From positions 80,883,951 through 80,947,950 of the forward strand of contig NC_089225.1 in NCBI RefSeq assembly GCF_963924675.1: DNA of 64,000 nt. Reading direction: 5' to 3'. This stretch comes from Phocoena phocoena. Lineage: Eukaryota; Chordata; Mammalia; Artiodactyla; Phocoenidae. Position 1 is the first letter of the stretch; each line of letters begins with the position of its first letter. The position numbers and the translations under genes were made by a program. Of this stretch, positions 54,985-64,000 are shown piece by piece. The notes below the pieces were generated by a model. That model saw only the letters and a list, made by a program, of their open reading frames with translations, made no database searches and had not been told where the DNA came from.

Positions 54985-56032
54985 GGACCTTGAAGTCATT
55001 ATGCTAAGTGAAATAATAGACAAATACCAAGCATTATATGCTCTCATTTATATGTGGAATCTACAAAACAAAAACATAAACAAAACAAGCCAAACTCATA
55101 GAAAAAGAGAGCAGGCAGTGGTTACCGGAGGTGGGGGAAGGGAGTAATTGGAGGAAGGCGGTCAAAAGGCACAAATTTCCAAAAAAAAAAAGAAAAAAAA
55201 AAGACTCTCTAAGCACGGGTAAGCACCTGCAGTGCATTGTCCAATGTGAGGCTGAAATATCAGATTCTTGATGTAGGCCCCGATTTCTCCCACACCTAAG
55301 CTATGTTTTACAAAAACTGAACATGGTGAATATGAGAGTTTTAGTTAGAGAGGGTTTAGGAGCAGCTACAGTCTGTAATCCCATGAGCTATAACCTGTGA
55401 AATTGATAGAGAATATGGTAGAGGTAAACCAGAGATGGAAGAAAGGCTTTAGAAATGGAATGAGAGAGAACAAAAGACAGTCAGCTATGTGATATACAAT
55501 AGTAAGTCCTACAAGACGGGTGTGATGGATGGCATGCAAGCAGGTTTAGTGTATAAGTGTGATTGACAGTGAAGAATTAAAGTTTAGGATATGGCATATT
55601 GTGACATTAGGTTTTCAGTAAGTAATATAATGACACCTGACAGCTATAATCTCTCGAAAATTCACATCAAATGATGTTCATTCCAATAATTAAAAATAAA
55701 TTAAAAATTTACAAAAAGAAAAGGGGACAAACTTCCAGTCGTAAGATAAATAAGTACTAGGGGTATAATGTACGACATGATGACTAGAGGTAACACTGCC
55801 GTGTGACACATAGGGAATTTGTTAAGAGAGTAAGTCCTAAGGGTTCTCATTACAAGGAGAAAAAAATTTTTTTCCTTTTTCCTTTTCTTTTTAGTGTATG
55901 CATATGAGACAGTGAATGTTAGCTGACCCTATTGTGGTAATCATTTCACAATATATGTAATCATCACCTTGTATACCTTAAACTCATACAGTGATGTATA
56001 TCAATTATTTCTCAGTAAAATGGGGAAAAAAA
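54985..56032 (+). repeat. L1 3' end, sense, split by an insertion
   Basis: GTCATTATGCTAAGTGAAATAA, GCTCTCATTTATATGTGGAAT and CAGTGGTTACCGGAGGTGGG, then after the insert GGGTATAATGTACGACATGA and CACCTTGTATACCTTAAACTC plus A-tail, follow the L1 3' region in sense orientation. Confidence 0.75.
55181..55718 (+). other. 538-bp insert of unknown origin inside an L1
   Basis: The L1 is interrupted with a diverged duplication AAAAGGCACAAATTTCC (55164-55180) / AAAAGGGGACAAACTTCC (55719-55736). The insert starts with an A-run and ends A-rich after AATAAA near 55696, as a retrocopied transcript would. I do not recognise its sequence, and it has no long open frame. Confidence 0.55.
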
Positions 56033-56069
56033 GATTTGAAAAACACAATCGTATCAAAATGTTTTAGAT

Positions 56070-56640
56070 GCAAGTAAGAGAAGACCTAACTTAAAACAAA
56101 AAGTTTTTTAAAATTTTGTTTACTCTTACTAAGCAACAGGTTCAGAGGTAGGGGGTTAGTTGCTGGCTTGGCTAATTCATTGGCTCAACAATGTCCTCAA
56201 GGGTTTGATGCTTTCCACCTTTCTTCTCCGTAGTCTCAGGGTTTGGGCTTTTATTTTCAAATTTGTCATCTAAAGGTCACAAGAGGGCCACAGGTCCAAG
56301 TATCATACCCAAACACGCAAGAGAAAACATCTCTTCCTTGTGTGGCTTCTTAAGATCAAAGGAAAAATCTCCCAGAAGCTCTCCTCCCCAAGAGTTCCCT
56401 TCCCTCACTTCTCATTGGCTAGAATCACATGATCTGTTCTTCCTTAAACCAACCATCGGCAGAGGGAATGGGATTACCATGGTTGGTTTATACCAGCCCA
56501 GACTCAGTTCCCTGGGACTGGGGTTCAGTGGCTTCAGCTCCCTTGGGCACATGGTCTCCAAAAGCTGGGGTTCTTTTAGGGAAAAATGGGGCATGGAGCT
56601 TCCCTGGGGAGTAGTTAACCATAATGTATGCCAAAAAGAA
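56070..56640. repeat. Probable ancient interspersed repeat (family not assigned)
   Basis: GATGCAAGTAAGAGAAGACC with CTTAAAACAAAAAG and CTTCTCATTGGCTAGAATCAC resemble a common old mammalian repeat. The plus-strand open frame 56263-56643 is within it and has no protein resemblance. Confidence 0.4.
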
Positions 56641-57016
56641 TGAGAACCTCCATCTTATGACTGAAGAAACTGAGGCACACAGCTTTTAAGTGAGCTGTTC
56701 CCAAATCTCAGAGAAAATCATTGGTAGTGCCAGGTCTAGAATGTTAACAACCAGCCTTACGATCTGGTGTCCTCCAGAAATTAGAACAAACTTTGGAAGG
56801 TGTGTAGCATGCATTCCAGGGAAGGCATCATACTCCTCTCTCAGCTGTTTGTGAGTCATTACCCTACCTTTCCAGTCCCACCCTTTTCCCCCCACAGAGA
56901 GGCAGCATGGCTACATAGCTTTCCGTATCCCATCTGGTGGACACGGTGAAAATACAGAGCCTGTTAAATCACCATCTTTTCTCTCCTCCTCTTTTAAAAA
57001 GCGATTATTTATTGGG
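56641..57016. other. Unassigned sequence
   Basis: No gene or repeat I can support. Confidence 0.4.
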
Positions 57017-57160
57017 ACTTCCCTGGCGGTCCAGTAGTTAAGACTCCGCACTTCCACCACAGGGGGTTCAGGTTCAATCTCTGGTCCCTGGTCAGAGAAC
57101 TAAGATCCCACATGCGCCCCCCAAAAAAACCCAAAAACAAAACAAACACACAAAAACAAA
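57017..57160 (+). repeat. Older tRNA-derived SINE
   Basis: GGACTTCCCTGGCGGTCCAG through GAACTAAGATCCCACATGCG and a long A/C-rich tail. Confidence 0.85.
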
Positions 57161-58224
57161 AAATATATATTTATTAAATTATATTGTGCTGTTTACTTTT
57201 GTCACTTTTCTGTCTTTAGATTACATTATTTTTATTAATACCATTCATCAGTCAACCCGCAGGTGCCAAGGAAAAAGAGTGCTAAGGGTTTGCTTGTGTG
57301 TTTTGCTCACTGGCAAGGGGTATGGGGTGGAGTAAAGAGGGACTTTGATTCCAGGAGCAGGCCAACAAGATGGGAGGAATAAAGCCTTGCCTTCCCTTGC
57401 CTACTTTGCAGAATTGTTCTGAGGATGAAATGAGAGAGGCTTTATGATCATACCCAATGAGAGTTTTTATGACTGCATTGGTGATGCCATGTGAACATAG
57501 CTGTTATTATTATAGCACACTGTGGAGGAGTTATTTTGAAAAGGTTGAATCAAACCTTGAAAATTGGTAGGATTTTGGCAGGTTGAGGTGGAGAAGAGAA
57601 TACATTGCAGGAGAAGAAACAAAGCAAACGAAGGGTCAGATAAGGGAAATGTAAGGCATGTTTTAAAAACCATGAGTGTAACTTTTATCTGGGGCAGAGA
57701 GAATGTGAGCAATGGTGAGTGATAAGCCAGGAGGTGCCTGTGGTTTGGCATGTGAAGAGCTGTAAAGACCCCCATCTCTGTCTTTTAGTCAGCTCTCATG
57801 TAAGTTATTTTGTGAGTTATTTTTTTCACTTTAATAGTGGAGTCTACAACTACTTCTTTGACATTTTTGTGTATATGAGCAATTTGATTACTAAATGCCT
57901 TATTCTTTTTCATTGAGTATAGTTTTTAAATGAAATATTTAAGGCATGCTAAAGGAGAATTATATTAGGCAACAATATAATGAATACATACCCACAACCC
58001 AGCTTAAATGAAATGTTCTAAAATCTATATGAAGACTCTGAAGATACTGCTTTAAGTAATAGCCCTAAATATAAAAGAGATAAATGTATTAAAATATTTA
58101 ATACTTTATAATAGCCCCCAACTGAAAATTCGTCAAGTGTTTAGTAACAGGAGCATGTTATGATAAAACGTCCACTGGTTGGAATTTTATGTAACCGCTA
58201 AACTTATATATACAAATAATAAAG
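57161..58224. other. Unassigned AT-rich sequence
   Basis: No gene recognised. An AATAAA at 57378-57383 is isolated and cannot be tied to CFLAR from sequence alone. Confidence 0.4.
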
Positions 58225-58410
58225 GCTTACATAAGCTGTTCTTAGTTCATTACATGAATTATCTCATTTAATCCTCAAAACAGCTCTTTGAGGTAGGTAT
58301 TATTGTCCTCATTATTATTTCTTCCCATTTTATAGATGAGGAAAGTGAGCAAAGGGATGCTAAGTAGCTTGTCCTTGGTCACCCCAGCCTAGGATATAAA
58401 CTCAAGCCAT
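58225..58410 (-). repeat. MIR SINE, inverted
   Basis: AATTATCTCATTTAATCCTC, GAGGTAGGTATTATTGTCCTC and CCCATTTTATAGATGAGGAA follow reverse MIR. Confidence 0.8.
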
Positions 58411-58456
58411 AAACAGAGCCTTTATTTTTATAGCTAAGTACGTTTAAAGCAAAACA

Positions 58457-58562
58457 GGACTTCCCCGGAGGTCCATTGGTTAAGGCTGTGCGCTTACAAT
58501 GCAGGGGACATGGGTTCGATCCCTGGTTGGGGAAGATCTCACATGCCGTGTGGTGTGGCCAA
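58457..58562 (+). repeat. Older tRNA-derived SINE
   Basis: GGACTTCCCCGGAGGTCCATT through GATCCCTGGTTGGGGAAGATC and GTGTGGTGTGGCC plus an A/C-rich tail. Confidence 0.85.
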
Positions 58563-58756
58563 AAACAAACAAACAAAAAACCCAAAAAATATGTCTCACA
58601 GGAAAACAAAAGGCCGGAAAGAAATATTCCAAAATATGGATGACAGAACTATGGCTGGTATCTTTTTTTTCTGTGTTCCAAATCCTCTTTTCTATCTCTG
58701 TATATTTAAACATACTGGTCTCTAAAGTAACGTCTAGGTAATTCCTCCAACTTTTT

Positions 58757-58925
58757 AAAAAAAACATTTATTTATTTATTTGGCTGTGCCAGGTCTTAGT
58801 TGCGGCATGAGGGATTTTTAGCTGTGGCATGCATGCAGGATCTAGTTCCCTGACCAGGGATCAAATCCAGGTACCCTGCATTGGGAGCGTGGAATCTTAA
58901 CCACGGGACCACCAGGGAAGTCCCT
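58757..58925 (-). repeat. Older tRNA-derived SINE, inverted
   Basis: TTTATTTATTTATTTGGCTG through GACCACCAGGGAAGTCCC. Confidence 0.85.
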
Positions 58926-58929
58926 CTAT

Positions 58930-59500
58930 CAGCTTTTGACCAGCTGGTTCTTTGGTGCTGAAGAGACTACTCTTTCCTATAGTTCTGCCTTCACTTCTCT
59001 GTCTCATCTCTAGCCCTTCTTTTCAGTAGCAGGACCTGTGGTCTCAGGGCTGCTTTTCTGGGCCACTGGTTAGGAGGACTGTCTCGTCAACCCCAGTTCC
59101 ATTCCAGTCCCCAACGCCTTCCATCCTCTTCCATGAATAGGCCATGGTAGGGGGTCACTTGACAGCTTTTTCTGTCTGCAGTGTTTGAAACAGGAATCTC
59201 TTCTCCCATATTCTAGGAGCAAGTTTTCAGGATTAAGCATGTTACTTATGCCACCAAGAGGTCACAATTTGAGGTCAGTCTTGTCAATTTGTCTGTGTGG
59301 CAGACCCTGCTCACTGTCCCAAACATCCATTCTCTTTTTCTCTAGTAATAGAAGTCTTAATTTGAAACTGCGCACACAGCCTCACAGAATACAGTCTAGC
59401 TGTCCAAGCCTTGACTTGTAGCAAGATGTGGTCATGTGTCTAGTCCTGGAAAATAATATGTAAGCAGTGGTATTGTTTGGCAATTGCTGAGAATTTTTCT
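58930..59500. other. Unassigned sequence
   Basis: No gene or named repeat recognised. The open frame at 59185-59421 has no family resemblance. Confidence 0.4.
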
Positions 59501-59805
59501 TAAAAGGCAACTGTTTTTTGCCCTTCACCCCTTTGTCCCTTTTTCTGTCTTAGTGACTAGACTGCATATGTGATGGCTGGAGCTCTAGCTGCCATCTTGA
59601 ATTGTGAGGATAAGAGCCACACTGTAGGGATGACCAAGTGGTGAACAGGAAGGAGCCTTGTTGGGTGAAGACATTAAGAAGCAGAGTCACCATACCAACC
59701 CTAGATTACCTACATCTGAACATTTATGTGAGAGAAAAAAATGTGGGGTTTATATTTCTTTTAACCTAACCTAGTCTGACTTGTACATTGTTATTTGATT
59801 AAAGT
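59500..59805 (+). repeat. Probable old LTR fragment
   Basis: GATGGCTGGAGCTCTAGCTGC, AAGAAGCAGAGTCACCATACC and TTTATGTGAGAGAAAAAAAT match the order of blocks in an ancient mammalian LTR. Family not certain. Confidence 0.45.
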
Positions 59806-60182
59806 GTTTTTTTATGTTTATGCATGTTGTAAGTTTAAAATAAATATTTGCCTAGGCAATATTTTAATTTTTTAATTATTGTTTAAAAATGTATGTATGT
59901 ATTGTTAAAAATGTAATGTTAACACCTGAGCTGACCTAAGTTTTTAGTATGTATGATGCTCTCATTTATTTCCTTTTATAGTTTTGTGGTTTCTGTTGGA
60001 GAGATGGAGACGCTTTATTAAGACATTAGTAGGATTTGGACACTGTCCTCATAAGAGATGTAATCCACAAGGAAAAGTTCTGACTGAATCATCAGTATAG
60101 ACCAGCTTTTGGACCTGGTTTACAGTGAATAAGAGTTTGAAAGATACATACACAAAACTGAATATAAAGAAAAAACAGTAGC
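59806..60182. other. Unassigned AT-rich sequence
   Basis: No gene recognised. Confidence 0.4.
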
Positions 60183-60515
60183 ACTTCCCTGGTGGTGCAG
60201 TGGTTAAGAATCCATCTGCCAAGGCAGGGGACACAGGTTCGAGCCCCAGTCTGGGAAGATCCCACATACCGCAGAGCAACTGAACTTGTGCACCACAACT
60301 ACTGAGCCTGCGTTCTAGAGCTTGCGAGCCACAACTACTGAACCCACGTGCCACAACTACTGAAGCCCGGGCACCTAGAGTCCGTGCTTCACAACAGGAG
60401 AAGCCACTGCAATGAGCAGCCCGTGCACTGCAACTAGAGAAAGCCCACGCACAGCAATGAAGACCCAACACAGCCAAAAATAAATAAATATTAAAAAAAA
60501 ACAACAACAACAAAA
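60183..60515 (+). repeat. CHR-type SINE (long form)
   Basis: CACTTCCCTGGTGGTGCAG through AAATAAATAAATATTAAAAA and an A/C-rich tail. Diverged duplication AAAAAACAGTA / AAGAAACAGTA. Confidence 0.92.
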
Positions 60516-60934
60516 AAAGAAGAAACAGTAACTCTGCACATATGTTTAGGATCGCCACAGATAATGACTCCAAAGGACTCACTGCTTGTAAATCCACAAT
60601 TTCTTGTTTCCCAGCCAGACCCTTCCTTGCCTACAGTAGCTCCAGAGATGGAAATGTAGGATTCAGTCAAGGCCATTAAACGTAATGACTGATTTTTCAA
60701 GAACCTGCCCTCTCTATTCCAAGAAACACTTCCTCTGCTTCTCCTTCTTGTGCCATACCAAAGCTGCAAGACCCATGGGTCCAGGCTTTTCCACTTTGGC
60801 TCTATCACACACTTAATAAGCAAACATTCAAGAAATACAAATTCTTTTCAATAAATGCCTCTGCAATATCGGCTGGTATACACTAAGTATCACAGATTAA
60901 TCCAACTCCCCACAAGGGTCACCTAAAAGGTAGA
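60516..60934. other. Unassigned sequence
   Basis: No gene recognised. The minus-strand open frames crossing the SINE edge are repeat shadows. Confidence 0.4.
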
Positions 60935-61438
60935 TTACAGGTGAACAAGTAGTCCTATATACATGCTTATGGCCGTAGGCACAGCAGACAAAAAGTGGAA
61001 ACAACTCAAATGTCCATCAGATGAATGGATAAACCAAATATGGTATATCCGTACAATGGAAAGTTATTTATCTATAAGAAGGAATTAAGTACTGATATAG
61101 GCTACAGTGCAGATGAACCTCAAAAACGCTATGCTAAGTGAAAGAAGTCAGACACAAAAGGTCACATATTGTATGACAGTATTTATATGAAATGTCCAGA
61201 ATAGGTAAATCCATAGAGACAAATAGCAGATTGGTGGTCACCAGGGACTGGGGTGAGAGGGGATTGGGGAGAGACTGCTTAAGGGGGACAAGGTCTCCTC
61301 TGAGGTTCTTGAAATGTTTTGGAACTAGATAGACGTAATGGTTGCACAACATTGTAAATGTACTAAAAGCCACTGACTTGTACACTTTAAAATAGTACAT
61401 TTTATGTGGATTTCATCTCAGTTTTTTAAAAAAGGGAA
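60935..61438 (+). repeat. L1M 3' end, sense
   Basis: ACTCAAATGTCCATCAGATGA, GAAAGAAGTCAGACACAAAAG, GGTGGTCACCAGGGACTGGG and CTTGTACACTTTAAAATAGT, then A-rich tail, are the L1M 3' region in sense orientation. Confidence 0.85.
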
Positions 61439-61966
61439 AAAAAGAGAAGATTAAGATCATTTATTAATTGCTCCACAAACATTTCTCCCCAACCTTTTTT
61501 CTTTTTAATAAACATTATTTTTAAGAGTAACTTTAGGTTTGCAGAAAATTTGTGCAGAAAGTACAGAGTTTCCAGATAGTCCCCCATGCCCCACAATTCT
61601 CCTCCTATTAACACCTTGCATTATTGCAGTACATTTTTACAGTTGATGAACAATATTGATACATTAGTATTAAACGAAAGTCTACTAGGGTTTACATTAG
61701 GGCTCATTCCGTGTTGTATAGTTCCTGGTTTTGACAACTGCATAATGTCACGTATGCACCATTACTGTATCATACAGAATAGTTTCACTGCCCTAAAAAC
61801 CCTCTGTGCTCCTCACATTCATCCTTCTCTCTCCCTAAGCCCCTGGCAACTGCAGATCTTTTTATTTTCTCTATAGTTTTGCCTTTTCCGGAATGCCATA
61901 CATTCTATAGCCTTTTCAGACTGACTTCTTTCACTTAGTGATATGTGTTTAAAATTCCTCCATGTC

Positions 61967-62228
61967 GGGTTTCCCTGGTGGCACAGTGGTTAAGAATCCA
62001 CCTGCCAATGCAGGGGACACGGGTTCGAGCCCTGGTCCAGGAAGATCTCACATGCTGTGGAGCAACTAAGCCCGTGAGCCACAACTACTGAAGCCCACGC
62101 GCCTAGAGCCTGTGCTCTGCAGCAAGAGAAGCCACCACAATGAAGAGTAGCCCCCGCTCACCGCAACTAGAGGAGGTCTGTGAGCAGCAATGAAGACCCA
62201 ATTCAGCCAAAAATAAAGTTAATTTAAA
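61967..62228 (+). repeat. CHR-type SINE (long form)
   Basis: GGGTTTCCCTGGTGGCACAG head. A perfect 16-bp duplication AAAATTCCTCCATGTC flanks it at 61951-61966 and 62229-62244. Confidence 0.97.
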
Positions 62229-62400
62229 AAAATTCCTCCATGTCTTTTCATATCTTGATAACTCATTCCTTTTTATTGCTGAATAATACTTCATTGTATA
62301 GGTATACCAGAGACTGTTCATTCACCTACTGAAGGCCATCTTGGTGGTTTCGAAGTTTTGGCATTATGAATAAAGCTGTTATAAACACATTTGTGTGCTG

Positions 62401-62612
62401 ATTTTTTTTTTTTTTTTTTGCGCTGTACGCGGGCCTCTCACTGTTGTGGCCTCTCCCGTTGCGGAGCACAGGCTCCGGACGCACAGGCTCAGCGGCCATG
62501 GCTCACGGGCCCAGCCGCTCCGCGGCATGTGGGATCTTCCCAGACCGGGGCACAAACTCGCGTCCCCTGCATCGGCAGGAGGACTCTCGACCACTGCGCC
62601 ACCAGGGAAGCC
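62401..62612 (-). repeat. CHR-type SINE (short form), inverted
   Basis: T-run, GCGCTGTACGCGGGCCTCTC through CCACCAGGGAAGCC. Duplication GTGTGCTGATTTTT / GTGTCCTGATTTTT. Confidence 0.93.
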
Positions 62613-62862
62613 TTGTGTCCTGATTTTTGTGTAGATGTAAGTGTTCAACTCATTTGAGTGAATACCTAGGAGAGCAATTTCTATATTGTATGGTAAGCCT
62701 ATGTGTGTGTAACTTTGGAAAAAACTGAAAGACTGTATTCCTGAGCGGCTGCACCATTTTGTAGAGTTCCTTTGCTCCACATCCTTGCCAACATTTGGTG
62801 GTGTTAGTGGTTTGTATTTCAGCTATTTTAGTAGCTATGTAGTGATATCATATATTTTTTAT

Positions 62863-63077
62863 TCCTTTTTTTTTTTTTTTTTTTGTGGTACGCGGGCCTC
62901 TCACCATTGTGGCCTCTCCCGTTGCAGAGCACAGGCTCCGGACGCACAGACTCAGCGTCCACGGCTCATGGGCCCAGCCGCTCCGCGGCATGTGGGATCT
63001 TCCTGGACCGGGGCACGAACCCGTGTCCCCTGCATCGGCAGGTGGACTCTCAACCACTGCGCCATCAGGGAAGCCCG
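62863..63077 (-). repeat. CHR-type SINE (short form), inverted
   Basis: T-run, GTGGTACGCGGGCCTCTCAC through GCCATCAGGGAAGCCC. The flanking duplication is not clear. Confidence 0.9.
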
Positions 63078-64000
63078 GAAAGTCAGTGATTTTGAATAAA
63101 CACATCTGTATTCTTTGTTTCATTTTATACAGAGCACATATTATTGTAACTTTAAAATATAAAATAAAAATTACTTATTGTTAAAAATGTTCATTCTCTT
63201 TTAATATATATAAACACAATATATTCATTTTAAACATAAATGGCATAATATTTTAAGACTGTTTTCTCTCTTTTCATTTATGTGGTCATGCCTATACCTA
63301 TATGTCTCTGTATGATAAGTCATTCCCAGTTTTTCACTATTTGAATGATGATATAAGAAACATCTTTTCTTCTTTATTTGGTAAGGACTTCCTGCCCCAG
63401 ACGTCCGATTCTTAGTCCGTCACGTCGGATTCTTAGTCCCTCTGTTGGCATAGGTCAGTCCTCTTCCAAGACTGAGCATTATTTCAAGTCTCTTGTATCT
63501 TTAATCTCTTCCTCTCTCTTTGAGCCTTCAGTCTGAAAACAAGCTCTGCTTCCCCCTTCAAATAAAGTCCCTCTCTTTCAAGCCACTGTCTTATGTGAAT
63601 TTTAGGCTAGTCTACACCCTCTCCATTTCACCTTTCCCATTTACTCCATACTTCCCTGCCATCTGGATTTCACCTTAATCATTTTACCAAATCTACAAGA
63701 TCCACGGGTCACATGAACCATAGTTACCAAACCAGTGGTCCTTGGACCCTGGCGTCATAGTTTTCTTACTTCTCCAGGGTGTTCCACTATGAAGTTCTAT
63801 CAAGGACTTCCTGGCCAAGTTTTCCTGGTATCTTTCTCCTCCTCATCCTTAAATGTGGATATCCCCAAGGATCACTCTATTGTTTTCTCTTTATATATTT
63901 TTCTTTTGACAACCTTGTAGCTTCAATTACTGCTTCTATGCCAATAACAAGAGGGATGTTCAAGCCCAGACTCTTCAAGTTCAGATCTCATCCTCAACCT
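63078..64000. other. Unassigned AT-rich sequence, with a dispersed-repeat copy near 63383
   Basis: No gene recognised. The stretch near 63383-63445 shares GGTAAGGACTTCCTGCCC with 44065 and contains the internal duplication GTCCGATTCTTAGTCC / GTCGGATTCTTAGTCC. Confidence 0.4.

Larger units (their letters stand above)
61445..62860 (-). repeat. L1M 3' part, inverted, with two SINE insertions
   Basis: CCCCATGCCCCACAATTCTC, CTGACTTCTTTCACTTAGTG, then after the first SINE CTCATTCCTTTTTATTGCTG and after the second GTGAATACCTAGGAGAGCAAT and CTCCACATCCTTGCCAACAT follow the reverse L1M 3' end. It lies tail-to-tail with the preceding L1. Confidence 0.85.

Noticed and set aside
57378..57383. AATAAA as the c-FLIP-L poly(A) signal
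   Set aside because: It is 3.6 kb past the stop among repeats, with no supporting evidence of transcript extent.
60049..60597. 182-residue minus-strand open frame with hydrophobic stretches
   Set aside because: Most of it is an antisense reading of the SINE at 60183-60515.
53771..64000. CASP10, the expected downstream neighbour
   Set aside because: I found no death-effector or caspase-like exon on either strand. It may lie beyond the window.
1..64000. CRISPR array or prokaryotic defence system
   Set aside because: No regularly spaced direct repeats. Intron-exon structure and mammalian SINEs show this is a mammalian genome.

Overview
The window is vertebrate nuclear DNA, almost certainly from a cetacean. 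About 28 copies of the tRNA-derived CHR-type SINE of the whale/hippo/ruminant lineage are present on both strands, many with intact target-site duplications. Artiodactyl-type L1 3' ends and ancient mammalian repeats (L1M, MIR, MaLR LTRs, hAT-Charlie) also occur. I saw no ruminant-specific BovB or Bov-tA2-like copies. There is no operon, CRISPR array or prokaryotic feature.

The only host protein-coding gene I can support is CFLAR (c-FLIP), on the + strand. Nine coding exons run from the ATG at 23637 to the stop at 53770. All exon junctions have AG/GT splice sites and compatible phases, and they sum to 1449 nt, a 482-residue protein (human c-FLIP-L has 480). It has two death-effector domains and a caspase-like domain whose catalytic His and Cys are replaced by Arg and Tyr. 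A short c-FLIP-R form can be read directly by retention after exon 4. The exon used for human c-FLIP-S survives only as a decayed remnant with a dead acceptor.

Layout. 1-6060: unassigned sequence, then a large inverted ancient L1 with nested insertions. 7010-10230: a retroviral-type LTR, a CpG island that is the likely CFLAR promoter, a perfect 16-bp hairpin, a second GC-rich block and a strong CTCF motif. 10231-23505: 5' intronic or upstream sequence with L1, MER-type and SINE repeats and a long palindrome. 23506-53770: CFLAR. Its 15.6-kb seventh intron (between coding exons 7 and 8) holds a SINE-L1 chimeric retrocopy and a complete but inactivated Charlie3-like DNA transposon with perfect 8-bp duplications. 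53771-64000: the 3' flank, repeat-dominated, with no recognisable CASP10 exon.

The points most worth following are the lost c-FLIP-S exon with a read-through c-FLIP-R form, the LEVD-Arg change at the caspase-8 processing site, a SINE inserted 37 bp from the exon 8 acceptor that leaves a single candidate branch-point A, the in-frame upstream ATG with a hydrophobic extension, and the chimeric SINE-L1 retrocopy.
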